DNA of 64,000 bases from Clostridia bacterium (GCA_017399105.1 JAFQEJ010000053.1:1-64000); one strand, 5' to 3'. Counted from the first letter of the stretch, positions 15,259 to 24,651 are shown. Notes: a model not told the origin generated them from the sequence alone. Program-made: numbers and translations.

Positions 15259-15876
15259 TTATTCCTCGTCGATCAGAGAGGAAACAGCATCTACATAATA
15301 ATCAGCGATGTATTCAGCACCTGCATCGGTAGGATGTACACCGTCTGCAGCCCAATAACGGGGCTCTTCATAAAGGGTGGCGGCAGCATACAGACCATCA
15401 AGCGGGATATATACATCGGCAAATTCACGTGCAAGTCTGCGTGTAACAAAGATTTTCTCGTTCAGATCCTCACGGTACGACTCGCGTTCGGGAACATCCA
15501 GTAAGAATGCTTCGAGAATTACAATCTTTGCACTTGTCTTTTCCTTGATCTCGGTCAGTACCTTGCGGTAGTTAGCTTCGAATTGCTCTGCGGTTGTGGG
15601 ATCATTGCTGTCGAAACGGCGCCATGTATCGTTGACACCAATGAGAATCGAAACGATGTCGGGCTGAATGTCGATAAAATCGCCCTGGAGTCTTGCGACA
15701 AGATCGCAGGTGCGATTGCCACTGATACCAAGATTTACAAATTCGAAGTCCATATCGGGATACATATTTTCAAGATATTCAGCAGCAAATTTCGGATATC
15801 CATTGCCAAGATTGTGGATGTCGGCACGGTTTCTGCCCATATCTGTGATGCTGTCACCCTGGAATAAAATTTTCAT
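15259..15876 (-). CDS. SGNH/GDSL-family hydrolase
   Basis: A 205-residue cytoplasmic SGNH hydrolase, probably an esterase or carbohydrate deacetylase. The four SGNH blocks are visible: FQGDSITDMGR with the nucleophile Ser near residue 9, NLGISGNR, IGVNDTW, and DGVHPTDAG with the catalytic Asp and His. ATG 15876 was chosen because AAGGAG is 9 nt upstream and because it places the GDS block at the normal N-terminal position. The longer in-frame start at 15948 lies within the previous gene. Its substrate is not deducible. It is encoded between the methyltransferase and SRAP genes. Confidence 0.85.
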   Translation of the reverse strand: MKILFQGDSITDMGRNRADIHNLGNGYPKFAAEYLENMYPDMDFEFVNLGISGNRTCDLVARLQGDFIDIQPDIVSILIGVNDTWRRFDSNDPTTAEQFEANYRKVLTEIKEKTSAKIVILEAFLLDVPERESYREDLNEKIFVTRRLAREFADVYIPLDGLYAAATLYEEPRYWAADGVHPTDAGAEYIADYYVDAVSSLIDEE

Positions 15877-15895
15877 ATTGATAATCTCCTTCATA

Positions 15896-16498
15896 TTATG
15901 AATTAAAAGCAACAAATATATACGCTTTTTCGGTTTCAATAACTTCATGCAGTCTCAGTCGCGAAGCTCTCAGACATGCTCTGATTTCATCCGGAGAGTC
16001 GGGATAAAGCTTGACTGTATAATCTCCCATATCGAGCATATCCGAAGTATCCTTTGAAATCGACAGGACAAATCTGCCTCCCGGCTTCAGAAGTCCCGCT
16101 GCGGCAGAGCAGGCACGCAGTTTATCCTGAATGTGCATGAAGGTCAGTGTAGAAAAAACAATGTCAAATGTACCCTCGGGAATTTCGAGCGGAAAATGGC
16201 AGCAGTCAAGCGTCACATTTTCATATGCCGCAAGATTTTCGCTTGCCAACAGCAGTGTTTCATCCGATATATCAATTCCGGTATAAGCACCGCATCCCCG
16301 ATCCAGCACGCGCAGTGCCTGTCTTCCGCTGCCGCATCCGATTTCGAGCACATCTTTGCCGTCAATCTCACCCATGGCGTCAAGGAAGGGAACTCCGTCC
16401 CAGCCATCCATGTATTCCTGCAGCATCGGCGGATCGTTTACAGGATCATTACCCGAAAGCGCCAGCCTGTCATAGTGTTCGTTAACCTGAAGTTGCAT
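15896..16498 (-). CDS. Class I SAM-dependent methyltransferase
   Basis: A 200-residue Rossmann-fold methyltransferase. Motif I VLEIGCGSGRQ near residue 49 binds S-adenosylmethionine, the acidic residue follows in YTGIDISDE, and motif IV-VI appear as FDIVFSTLTFMHI and LLKPGGRFVLSIS. The sequence is the general UbiE/Methyltransf_11 type, and the substrate (small molecule or other) cannot be told. AAGGTG precedes ATG 16498. It is the first of three closely spaced minus-strand genes. Confidence 0.82.
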   Translation of the reverse strand: MQLQVNEHYDRLALSGNDPVNDPPMLQEYMDGWDGVPFLDAMGEIDGKDVLEIGCGSGRQALRVLDRGCGAYTGIDISDETLLLASENLAAYENVTLDCCHFPLEIPEGTFDIVFSTLTFMHIQDKLRACSAAAGLLKPGGRFVLSISKDTSDMLDMGDYTVKLYPDSPDEIRACLRASRLRLHEVIETEKAYIFVAFNS

Positions 16499-16559
16499 AT
16501 GTCACCTTAATAAGTTGCGGGATACGGCTTGCATCACCGTATCCCGCCGTAGAAAATAA

Positions 16560-19343
16560 TTACTGAATCAGAATGGTTGCAATGCTGTTTGCTTTGATGG
16601 GAGCCTCAATGACGCCGTCCTTGATCTCGCACTCAGCGATGATGGTCTCGTTGATGTCAGCAAGATAAGCTTTGGCAGCGGGAACAGCGGTGGCAATCTT
16701 AACGGTTCCGTCTTCACCCGACAGATCGGCAACACGAATAAGAAGTGCATCCGAATCCTCCGCCAACTTGACAGCACTGGTCATAACGCTTCCGTCCACA
16801 GAGAGAAGCTTGCCAGTAAGCGGGAGTTTACCTTCATGCTTCGTGCCTGCGGTGAAGCTGACAGGATGTACATAGGTTTCAGCAATTCGGCGAGCGCAGC
16901 AGCCGCAGACAGAACCTACACCTACGCGGATGTGATGCTTGCCGTACTCCGGATAAGGATCGGGCTCGTAAGAACCGCGGATGAGATTGACAGCACCGGA
17001 ATTGTCATTGCCGCGGAATCCGTACTTGGTGTCGGTGACAACCAGCAGCGAACGTCCGTTTGCATTCTTAACCTGCATGTAGCTGTTAGCAGGAACATCG
17101 TGAGGAATGTCCGCACGGTCGATGGTGGAATAAGGAATGTTGTACTTGTAACCGTCAGCAGTATAAGCAACAGGCATATAGAAGTTGAGCTGAGGAACGA
17201 AGGTTGCATGAGAGCCGATTTCGTGCCAGTCAACATCAAATGTAAAGTCGATAAGCTGTGAGTTCTTATGAAGAACAGCGGTTACTTTGACAGAAGAGCG
17301 CTCAAAGGGGATCTCATAAACGAGAACGCTTCTGAGAGCCTGAACGCTGTAGTCGATCAGCTTGACTCTGCCGCTCTCATTGAGATTTTCAACATACATG
17401 TAAGGACCTGTTCTCCAGGAGGACATACCATGACGTGTATTTTCCTTGATGAAGCGGACAGCGCAGGAAGGACGATCCTCTGAAACCAGCACGTCACCGG
17501 TGGCTTTATCGATCATCGACTTGCAGAGCATCGTTTTAGAATCGAAGACAGCCTTGATCTTTTCATTTTCGAGAACCATGTCGTAATCGCCGTAAACATC
17601 GCAGGAGCCTGCGGTGATATCGGGAAGCATGCCTGCCTGAGAGATTTCGCGATCCTTCAGTACATAGGTGGTGTAACCGAATGCGGGAACCTTTGCATCA
17701 ATCAGGATTTTGGTGAATTGATGTCCCCAGTAATGCTGACCGCCGGCAACGATCTGATGAGCAACAACGTTACCGTCAACATCGGTGATTTCAACTCTGC
17801 CCCAGTCACCGGTATAGTCCCAGATTGTAACTTCAACGGGCTCTGCACGGTCATACATGGTGGAATTGAAGAGGTGAATTGCTCTGACTTTACCGCGTCC
17901 GCGCTCGGTCTGCGGGAAGTTGTAATTCATGCCGTGAGCAACACCGAAACCTACGCCGCCGCCCTCGGAATTGGTCTTCTTATCATCGTCAAAGGGAATC
18001 ATGGTTGTGTCGATAGCAGCAGCCAGATCATACATAGCGGTATTCGCATTGGTATTGATGTTGGCAAGAGCGACCTGAGACTGACCGAGCGCATACTCTC
18101 TTGTCTCGATGATACCCGAACCGGGAAGAATGTCATGGAAATGGTTGAAGAGGATGTTTCTCCAAGCGTCTTCATAAAGACCATTCTTCTTAGTGCCGTC
18201 GGCGAGCTTGTTTGCGGCAGCGGAAAGAAATTCGGATTCATAAATGCGATCTTCACTGATGCGGTTGCTCATCTTGATTCTCGACTGAGAGGTGTAGCAG
18301 CCTGTGAAGACGAAATTAAGCTCACGATCAAGGGTAGGAAGGGTATCGCGAACCTTTTCCAGTCTGCCGAAGAAGCCATGAATAGTACCAAATGTGAGCT
18401 TCGGATAAAGCGGCCAGGAGTTCATATCCATGATGTTTTCAACGTCGCGTCTGGTAGGTCCGCCGCCGTGGTCACCGACTCCGTAAAGTCTCAGTACAGT
18501 ATTGAAGTCGTACTTACCTACAATATCGGGGCAGTCGGTAAAGAAGAAATGATCGATGACGCCGTTATAACCATGACGATCACGGAATACAAGCAGCTGC
18601 TTGCCCGAAGGGGACTTCCAGTTATAGAGATAACCTTCATCGTTTGCACGGCAGTGATAATAGTAATCAACACCGCCGTTCTGGCAGATCTCGGGAACGC
18701 TCAGGTTATGACCGAAGGTGTCAGGCTCAAAGTCGAGTCTCAGCGACTTGGGATCAATGTCAAAGAGCTTCGAGAGATAGCGCTTAGTATACAGAATGTG
18801 ACGTGACAGCGACTCGCCGTTAGGCATGTTCTTATCGGTTTCAACCCATGTAGAAGCGGTAACCTCCCATCTGCCCTCGTGAATACGAGCCTTGATCTCC
18901 TCGATCATTTCGGGAGCGTGCTGCTCAATGATTCTGTAAACAGAAGCCTGTGACTGGGAGAATGTGAAGGTGGGATACTCCTTCATCAGATTGAGAATGG
19001 TGCGGAAGGTATCAACGGTAACCGAAACGGTTTCCTGATAACCCCACATCCAGTTCATGTCGATGTGAGCATGAGAAGCGCAGAGCACTTCAATTTCCTT
19101 GGCAGCAGGCGCCAGTTCGGCGAGCATAGCCTCGATTTCAAGCGCATCAGCCTTGACAACAGTACCGTTATCAGCCTGTTTAGCCATCAGAAGGTCGCAG
19201 GCAGCATCAAGCTTTTCGTCGTAAATACCGCCCTTGATCTTGGAAAGATTCTCCAGATAAGCAATCTCAGCCGTAATGCGGGAGAACCAGTAATTGGAGC
19301 GACAAACCTTCTTCAGTTCGTCAGTTTTTGCATGAAGATTCAT
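16560..19343 (-). CDS. GH38 alpha-mannosidase
   Basis: A 927-residue cytoplasmic alpha-mannosidase of family GH38. The zinc site begins with CASHAHIDMNWMWG (His-x-Asp). The nucleophile Asp lies in RLDFEPDTFGHN. A further conserved segment is GVGDHGGGPTRRD. The linker FNHFHDILPGSGI and the long C-terminal beta domains are typical of the family, and the length (900-1000) fits. It releases alpha-mannose from oligosaccharides or glycerol glycosides. There is no signal peptide, so imported fragments are the likely substrate. ATG 19343 is chosen over 19364 because GGAGG lies 7 nt before it. The preceding gene is a flavodoxin-like protein about 100 bp upstream. A GC-rich hairpin (16517-16547) follows. 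Confidence 0.95.
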   Translation of the reverse strand: MNLHAKTDELKKVCRSNYWFSRITAEIAYLENLSKIKGGIYDEKLDAACDLLMAKQADNGTVVKADALEIEAMLAELAPAAKEIEVLCASHAHIDMNWMWGYQETVSVTVDTFRTILNLMKEYPTFTFSQSQASVYRIIEQHAPEMIEEIKARIHEGRWEVTASTWVETDKNMPNGESLSRHILYTKRYLSKLFDIDPKSLRLDFEPDTFGHNLSVPEICQNGGVDYYYHCRANDEGYLYNWKSPSGKQLLVFRDRHGYNGVIDHFFFTDCPDIVGKYDFNTVLRLYGVGDHGGGPTRRDVENIMDMNSWPLYPKLTFGTIHGFFGRLEKVRDTLPTLDRELNFVFTGCYTSQSRIKMSNRISEDRIYESEFLSAAANKLADGTKKNGLYEDAWRNILFNHFHDILPGSGIIETREYALGQSQVALANINTNANTAMYDLAAAIDTTMIPFDDDKKTNSEGGGVGFGVAHGMNYNFPQTERGRGKVRAIHLFNSTMYDRAEPVEVTIWDYTGDWGRVEITDVDGNVVAHQIVAGGQHYWGHQFTKILIDAKVPAFGYTTYVLKDREISQAGMLPDITAGSCDVYGDYDMVLENEKIKAVFDSKTMLCKSMIDKATGDVLVSEDRPSCAVRFIKENTRHGMSSWRTGPYMYVENLNESGRVKLIDYSVQALRSVLVYEIPFERSSVKVTAVLHKNSQLIDFTFDVDWHEIGSHATFVPQLNFYMPVAYTADGYKYNIPYSTIDRADIPHDVPANSYMQVKNANGRSLLVVTDTKYGFRGNDNSGAVNLIRGSYEPDPYPEYGKHHIRVGVGSVCGCCARRIAETYVHPVSFTAGTKHEGKLPLTGKLLSVDGSVMTSAVKLAEDSDALLIRVADLSGEDGTVKIATAVPAAKAYLADINETIIAECEIKDGVIEAPIKANSIATILIQ

Positions 19344-19445
19344 AAGTATTCCTCCGTGCCGCACAGTGTGCGTGGTGAAAAATAAAATAGGATTATTGCA
19401 TAAACGGCCTGACAGAAAGCTCCGCCCGGCCGATTATATCATTGA

Positions 19446-19868
19446 TTATTTTGTGACCTCAGCGACGACGCCGTTGATCCAGTCTGTGACCGCTTTCTGC
19501 TCATCCTCTTTGAAGCTCTTGAGGAAAGCAAAGGGAAGACCGCCCTTGATGTAAAGAGGCTCACCGACAACATTGGCGCCGGCTTCGCGGATATAGCCCG
19601 CAACAGCCTCGCCTGCTTCCTTGGGGCCGTCAATAACGAGCGCAACATTGGCAGCGCGTGCGGTGGTCAGTTCGCGGCAGAAAAGTCTGAACTTATCGGG
19701 AATATCCTTGCCAAGAGAAGCGAGGATAACAACCAGCTTTTCCTTTTCGCAGTTGTAAGCGGGGGGAATTGTATCGGGAGTAGAACCGACGATACCGCCG
19801 ATCAGAGCGGATGCAGCCAGAATCTTACCCTTGGATGTGAAATGGAGAACTCTTGCTTTAATAGCCAT
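19446..19868 (-). CDS. Flavodoxin-like protein
   Basis: A 140-residue alpha/beta protein. The N-terminal strand and loop KARVLHFTSKGKIL sits where flavodoxins bind the FMN phosphate, and LVVILASLGKDIPDKFRLFC resembles the third strand and following helix of short flavodoxin-family proteins. The assignment rests on this resemblance only, and a flavin-independent role is possible. GGAGG precedes the start. It is upstream of, and co-oriented with, the alpha-mannosidase gene, and the promoter at 19902-19910 could drive both. Confidence 0.5.
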   Translation of the reverse strand: MAIKARVLHFTSKGKILAASALIGGIVGSTPDTIPPAYNCEKEKLVVILASLGKDIPDKFRLFCRELTTARAANVALVIDGPKEAGEAVAGYIREAGANVVGEPLYIKGGLPFAFLKSFKEDEQKAVTDWINGVVAEVTK

Positions 19869-19901
19869 AATGATAACCTCCGAGAAAATTATTACAATAC
19901 T

Positions 19902-19910
19902 ATTATAACA
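19902..19910 (-). promoter_or_regulatory. Extended -10 promoter element, minus strand
   Basis: On the minus strand TGTTATAAT, that is TG-N-TATAAT, about 35 bp before the flavodoxin-like start codon. There is no good -35 at 17 bp, as is usual for extended -10 promoters. Confidence 0.55.
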
Positions 19911-20011
19911 TAAATGGATAAAAAATAAAGAAAAAAGAAAAAATAAAATAATTTCGTCGCTTTTGACAATAATTCAGCTGAGAAATTGGTTATATTTTTT
20001 AAAGCATGGGT

Positions 20012-20040
20012 TTGCCAATAGCACAAAAATGTGATATAAT
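20012..20040 (+). promoter_or_regulatory. Promoter of the Tet(M)/EF-G-like gene
   Basis: TTGCCA (20012-20017), a 17-bp spacer and TATAAT (20035-20040) preceded by TGA, an extended -10. The leader to ATG 20079 is short and has no attenuator-type leader peptide of the kind seen before classical tet(M). Confidence 0.75.
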
Positions 20041-20078
20041 AAATCAAATGGATAAAACGGTATGAAAGAGGGCGCAAG

Positions 20079-22082
20079 ATGGCATCTGCAAACACAAATA
20101 TCATCAATATCGGAATATTCGCGCATGTGGATGCCGGAAAAACAACGCTGACAGAGCAACTACTCAAAACCTGCGGCAGAATCAGACAGGTGGGAAGCGT
20201 CGATTCCGGAACTGCGCAGACTGATTTTCTCACGGTCGAGCGCGAACGCGGCATTTCTGTTGTTGCTGCCGCTACCGATATCGAATGGAAGAATTACCAC
20301 ATCAATATTATCGATACACCCGGGCATATTGACTTTGCAGGTGAAACAGAGCGCGCCATGATTGCACTTGATGGCGCTGTTCTCGTTGTATCAGCAGTAG
20401 AAGGGGTGCAGTCACATACGGAAAATTTGTGGAAAGCATTTGATGCACTGAATATTCCCTGCGTCGTTTTTATTAATAAAATTGACAGAGCCGGCAGTGA
20501 CACAGAATCGGTGATTGAAGCCTTACGCGAGCTTGATGGATTTGTTCCCCATGTCATTACCGAGGCAGTTTCTCAGGAGGACAGAAATTGTTCTGTGCAG
20601 CTGACAGAATACAACAACGAGGAGCTCATCGAATTTCTCGCAGATTATAATGATGACATCGCAGATGCCTATCTTGAGGGAAAAAGTCTTTCAGGTGAAA
20701 AGCTTATAAATGTACTGAAAGAAGCGGTATATGAGAGAAAAATTACCCCTGTTCTCTGCGGCTCATCTCTTATGGCAGCAGGAATTGAAGAGCTGCTTGA
20801 TGCGATTACAAGATATCTTCCTTCTGCAGAAAGGAAACAGAGCAATCAGCTGTCAGGCTTAATATTCAAAATCGAACATGACAAAACCATGGGAAAAGTC
20901 GCACATGTTCGTCTGTACGGCGGAGAGATTAAAAATCGTGATGCTGTGACCATTAATGAGGATGTCAACTCAGAAGGTGAGGCACTTCCTCCCGAGAAGG
21001 TAACACAGATCCGCAAATTCAACGGATCTCGCTATGTAGATATCGGATCGGTTAAAGCCGGAGATATTGCGGCACTCTGCGGTCTTGACCGAGCCCGCGC
21101 ATTTGATACAATCGGCGAATACAGATTGAGCGGGGTCTACAGGCTGGCAAATCCTTATATGACCGTTCGTGTTTCTCCCAAAACAGAAGCCGAGTTGACA
21201 AAGCTTGTTGCAGCAATAAAGGAACTGTCGGATGAAGATCCGCTGATCAATTATAAATGGGAGAAAACAGAGCGAGAAATCAACATCAATATTACCGGGG
21301 AAATACAGCGTGAGATTATCGATGTGCTTCTTCGGGAGCGATACGGAATCGAAGCAATCTTTTCCGATCCGTCGGTAATCTATAAAGAAACTCCTGCCGG
21401 AAAAGGTGAAGGCTATGAAGCATATACCATGCCGAAGCCCTGCTGGGCTGTTGTAAGACTCGGAATCGAGCCCCTGCCACGAGGAAGCGGCGTACAGTAT
21501 GATGGAGGCAGCGTCCCCCACAACAAGCTTTTCTATAAATATCAGTCGCATATTAAAACCTCCCTCTTCGATTCTCTGGAGCAGGGGAATTACGGTTGGG
21601 AGCTGACCGACATGAAGGTAACCCTTGTGGATGGCGAGCACCATACGATTCATACTCACCCTCTTGATTTCTTCGTAGCAACACCCATGGCGCTGATGGA
21701 CGGAATTAATCGTATCGGAACAATCCTGCTTGAGCCGATGCTGAATGTAAAAATCACGGCAGGTGACGAATTTCTCGGCAAGCTTATCTCGGATATTACT
21801 GTAATGCGGGGAGAATTCGACGATCCGATCATCAAAAAGGGAAGCTGTATCATCCATTGCCGCATGCCGGTTTCAACAACGCTCGATTGGCCGGTAAAAA
21901 TCGCTGCTATGACCGGAGGCAGAGCCATCTATTCAGCGACCTTCGGCGGCTACCGTGAGTGCTCTCTGGAGCTTGGAACGACTGCAAAACGCCGCGGCAT
22001 CAATCCGCTTGACCGGGCAAAGTGGATTCTTTATGCAAGAGGCGCCATCCAGCTTGAGGGCGGCGGCATCAGAGCAAAGTAA
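20079..22082 (+). CDS. Tet(M)/EF-G-like translational GTPase
   Basis: A 667-residue ribosome-binding GTPase of the ribosomal-protection (Tet(M)/Tet(O)/OtrA) branch of EF-G. The GTPase motifs are intact: P-loop HVDAGKTTLTE, switch I with ERERGISVVAA, DTPGHIDFAGE, NKIDRAG and the G5 region GSSLMAAGIEEL. Domains III-V follow, with PLPRGSGVQY, LEQGNYGWELTDMKVTL and the C-terminal segment FGGYRECSLELG. Classical Tet(M) uses a domain-IV loop (YSPVST) to push tetracycline off the 30S subunit. Here the equivalent position reads HTIHTH, so tetracycline protection cannot be assumed. Length and architecture match Tet(M) (639) better than EF-G (about 690). It is chromosomal and flanked by metabolic genes with no mobile element. 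It may be an intrinsic resistance or stress translation factor. Confidence 0.82.
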   Translation: MASANTNIINIGIFAHVDAGKTTLTEQLLKTCGRIRQVGSVDSGTAQTDFLTVERERGISVVAAATDIEWKNYHINIIDTPGHIDFAGETERAMIALDGAVLVVSAVEGVQSHTENLWKAFDALNIPCVVFINKIDRAGSDTESVIEALRELDGFVPHVITEAVSQEDRNCSVQLTEYNNEELIEFLADYNDDIADAYLEGKSLSGEKLINVLKEAVYERKITPVLCGSSLMAAGIEELLDAITRYLPSAERKQSNQLSGLIFKIEHDKTMGKVAHVRLYGGEIKNRDAVTINEDVNSEGEALPPEKVTQIRKFNGSRYVDIGSVKAGDIAALCGLDRARAFDTIGEYRLSGVYRLANPYMTVRVSPKTEAELTKLVAAIKELSDEDPLINYKWEKTEREININITGEIQREIIDVLLRERYGIEAIFSDPSVIYKETPAGKGEGYEAYTMPKPCWAVVRLGIEPLPRGSGVQYDGGSVPHNKLFYKYQSHIKTSLFDSLEQGNYGWELTDMKVTLVDGEHHTIHTHPLDFFVATPMALMDGINRIGTILLEPMLNVKITAGDEFLGKLISDITVMRGEFDDPIIKKGSCIIHCRMPVSTTLDWPVKIAAMTGGRAIYSATFGGYRECSLELGTTAKRRGINPLDRAKWILYARGAIQLEGGGIRAK

Positions 22083-22102
22083 AATACAATGAGGTATTAA
22101 TC

Positions 22103-22717
22103 ATGTCAAAAATCAAATGGAAAGGTGGCACGATTCTTGCACCAGTACCGCCGTCACTTGTATCCTGTGGCAGCATGGAATCCCCCAATATGCTTACCGT
22201 CGCATGGACCGGTATCGTCAATTCCGATCCCCCCATGACTTATGTTTCGATCCGACCATCACGTTATTCCTATGATATCATTAAGGAAAGCGGCGAATTT
22301 GCTATAAATCTCCCCAGCTCGCATATTATACGATCGATTGATTTCTGCGGTGTGCGTTCGGGAAGAGATGTGAATAAGTTTGAAGCATGTCATCTCACAC
22401 CCGAGAAGGCAACAACTGTCTCCTGCCCGATGGTAGCCGAAAGTCCTTTATCGCTTGAATGCCGAGTTACACAGATTATCCCTCTCGGCTCTCATGACAT
22501 GTTTCTTGCAGAGATTGTCGCAGTTAATGTTTCAGAAACACTGATTGATGATGCCGGAAAGCTTCATCTGGAAAAAGCCGCACTCGCTGCCTATTCTCAC
22601 GGGGAATATTTTGCACTCGGAAAGAAAATCGGCAGCTTTGGCTATTCGGTGAAAAAGAAGAAGGGAATATCTAAGACTCAAAAAAGCAAAAACAGTCCAC
22701 AAAAAAGCATAAAATGA
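22103..22717 (+). CDS. Flavin reductase-like domain protein
   Basis: A 204-residue protein of the flavin reductase-like (DIM6/NTAB) family, which binds FMN in a split-barrel fold. The family region LAPVPPSLVSCGSMES, then NMLTVAWTGIVNSDPPMTYVSIRPSRYS, SGEFAINLPS and DFCGVRSGRDVNKFE are recognisable. A basic, low-complexity C-terminal tail (KKKKGISKTQKSKNSPQKS) is unusual and may bind nucleic acid or be disordered. GAGG lies upstream of the start. It follows the Tet(M)-like gene by 20 nt, so the two are probably co-transcribed. The electron acceptor is unknown. Confidence 0.82.
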   Translation: MSKIKWKGGTILAPVPPSLVSCGSMESPNMLTVAWTGIVNSDPPMTYVSIRPSRYSYDIIKESGEFAINLPSSHIIRSIDFCGVRSGRDVNKFEACHLTPEKATTVSCPMVAESPLSLECRVTQIIPLGSHDMFLAEIVAVNVSETLIDDAGKLHLEKAALAAYSHGEYFALGKKIGSFGYSVKKKKGISKTQKSKNSPQKSIK

Positions 22718-22831
22718 CATTTACATTTAAGCACTACTCTGATAAACTGATTACATGGAAAACGATAGAAAATGTTGTCTCTTTTGTGAAATATGAAATA
22801 CAAACTCTATGAATAAAGAGGAGAATTTATC

Positions 22832-23887
22832 ATGAAAATCAAACACGGTATTATCGGTCTTGGTGGAATGGGAAGCTGGCACTGCGACAATGTAAAAGCA
22901 CATTTGTCCGATCGCATGGAGGTTGTGGCAGCCTACGACATTCGTCCCGAAGTGAAGGATCATGCGGAAAACAAGGGACTGAAGTTCTATGAAAATCTTG
23001 ATGATTTCCTTGCTTCGGATATCGATCTCGTCACAATCGCCACACCGAACAACTTCCATATGCCGCTCACCGTAGCTGCTCTTAATGCAGGCAAGCATGT
23101 TATCTGCGAGAAACCGATTGCTATGAATGCAGGTGAGCTTGAAACCATGATTGCCGCAGCAAAAGCAAACGGTAAAGTATTCGCCTGCCATCAGAACAGA
23201 CGCTGGGACAGAGATTTCAGAATCATCAAGTCTCTTGTCGATGACGGTTCTCTCGGAAAGCCCTATTTCATTGAGAGCCGCGTACAGGGGTCGAGAAGAA
23301 GTCTCGTCGGATGGCGCGATTATGCAGTCAATGGCGGCGGTATGGTTTACGACTGGGGTATTCATCTGATTGACCAGATTATGTGGATGATCGATTCTCC
23401 TGTTGTTCAGATTGCTCCCAATCTTCATAAAGTCTTCTCCCGCGAGGTGGACGATAACTTCAAGGTACTCTTTACCTTTGAAAACGGAGTTTCGGCTCTT
23501 GTTGAAGTTTCTACCAACTGCTTCATTAACCAGCCCAGATGGCATGTATCATTTGAAGAGGGTACCGCCATTGTTGAAGACTGGGACTGCCACGGAAAGA
23601 TTGTCAAGCTCTCCGACTCCGGTGAAATGAGCTGGGATAATGACATAGTCTATACTTCCGCAGGTCCCACAAGAACCATGGCTCCCCGTCCCGTACATAC
23701 CACAAAGCAGCTTGAGCTTCCCAAAGTCAACACAGACTGGGCAGACTATTATCGCAACATCGTTGATGTAATCGCAGGCGATGCCGAACTGATCGTCAAG
23801 CCCGAGCAGACTCTGCGGGTCATGCGTGTGATCGATGCTATCTTTGAATGTGATCGCACAGGTGAACCGATCAAGTGCCGTATTTAA
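22832..23887 (+). CDS. Gfo/Idh/MocA-family oxidoreductase
   Basis: A 351-residue NAD(P)-dependent sugar oxidoreductase. The Rossmann motif GIIGLGGMG is near residue 6, and the family's catalytic Lys is in CEKPIAM (about residue 92). The C-terminal domain contains GGGMVYDWGIHLIDQIMWM, the His-bearing segment that lines the substrate site. It starts a three-gene cluster with a ThuA-like protein (23-nt gap) and a second Gfo/Idh enzyme, both in the same direction. In rhizobial trehalose use, ThuB of this family oxidises disaccharides to 3-keto sugars beside ThuA, so a keto-sugar role is plausible. The substrate is not identifiable from sequence. Confidence 0.85.
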   Translation: MKIKHGIIGLGGMGSWHCDNVKAHLSDRMEVVAAYDIRPEVKDHAENKGLKFYENLDDFLASDIDLVTIATPNNFHMPLTVAALNAGKHVICEKPIAMNAGELETMIAAAKANGKVFACHQNRRWDRDFRIIKSLVDDGSLGKPYFIESRVQGSRRSLVGWRDYAVNGGGMVYDWGIHLIDQIMWMIDSPVVQIAPNLHKVFSREVDDNFKVLFTFENGVSALVEVSTNCFINQPRWHVSFEEGTAIVEDWDCHGKIVKLSDSGEMSWDNDIVYTSAGPTRTMAPRPVHTTKQLELPKVNTDWADYYRNIVDVIAGDAELIVKPEQTLRVMRVIDAIFECDRTGEPIKCRI

Positions 23888-23910
23888 ACAGTTTCAGGAG
23901 GTTTACAATC

Positions 23911-24633
23911 ATGAGTAAAGCTTTGATTTTCCAGGGGGGATGGGACGGACATGAACCGAAGCTTACCTCCGCGCGCTTTGCTGCTATGCTCGAGAAAAAC
24001 AGTATTGCAGCCGAGGTTTATGACAATCAGGAATGTCTTGCTGATCTTGACAAGCTGCTTGAGTATGATCTCATTGTCGCATGTTGGACGATGGGAACCA
24101 TCGACGGTCAGTATTCAAGAAATGTAGCTCAGGCTGTCGGACGCGGTGTCGGTCTCGCAGGCTGCCACGGCGGCATGTGCGATGCCTTCCGTCAGGATAC
24201 AGAGTGGCAGTTCATGACAGGCGGTCAGTGGGTAAGCCATCCCGGAGGTGACGGTATTGAGTATACCGTCAACATCTGTCACGGATCTTCTCCCATCACC
24301 GAAGGACTTGAGGATTTCCCGGTAAAGAGCGAGCATTATTATCTGCACATTGACCCCTCCATTGAGGTGCTGGCAACCACACGTTTCCCGCTGATCAGCT
24401 ATTATCACGCTTCCAATAAGCCTGTGGATATGCCTGTCGCATGGACGAAATATTGGGGACTTGGCCGCGTGTTCTATACCTCGCTCGGTCACCACGACGA
24501 TGTGTTTGATAACTCACCGAACGCCGCAATCCTGATGGAACGTGGTATGCTCTGGGCTGCCGGCGGAAAGGCACATGCTGAAAAGCATGGACTTACCGTT
24601 GATAAATATCTGAACAATGCGAAGATGTATTAA
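23911..24633 (+). CDS. ThuA-like domain protein
   Basis: A 240-residue protein of the ThuA family (glutamine amidotransferase-like fold). Family regions are visible: ALIFQGGWDGHEP at the N-terminus, GRGVGLAGCHGGMCDAF, TGGQWVSHPGG, and the C-terminal WGLGRVFYTSLGHHDDVF. A reactive Cys lies in GCHGG, next to a conserved His. ThuA family members work with Gfo/Idh enzymes in the handling of 3-keto sugars (ThuA/ThuB of trehalose use). The exact reaction here is inference. ATG 23911 has AGGAGG 8 nt upstream. The in-frame upstream start overlaps the previous gene. It sits between two Gfo/Idh genes. Confidence 0.85.
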   Translation: MSKALIFQGGWDGHEPKLTSARFAAMLEKNSIAAEVYDNQECLADLDKLLEYDLIVACWTMGTIDGQYSRNVAQAVGRGVGLAGCHGGMCDAFRQDTEWQFMTGGQWVSHPGGDGIEYTVNICHGSSPITEGLEDFPVKSEHYYLHIDPSIEVLATTRFPLISYYHASNKPVDMPVAWTKYWGLGRVFYTSLGHHDDVFDNSPNAAILMERGMLWAAGGKAHAEKHGLTVDKYLNNAKMY

Positions 24634-24651
24634 TAATTGGGGGTTACAGCT

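Noticed and set aside
16499-16559. GC-rich hairpin (16517-16527 / 16537-16547) after the alpha-mannosidase gene as a terminator
   Set aside because: The stem is good, but on the minus strand it is followed by CAACTT rather than a T run, so a Rho-independent terminator is not well supported.
17718-18806. Plus-strand open frame of 362 codons opposite the alpha-mannosidase
   Set aside because: Antisense shadow of a clear GH38 gene with the zinc-site and nucleophile motifs in place.
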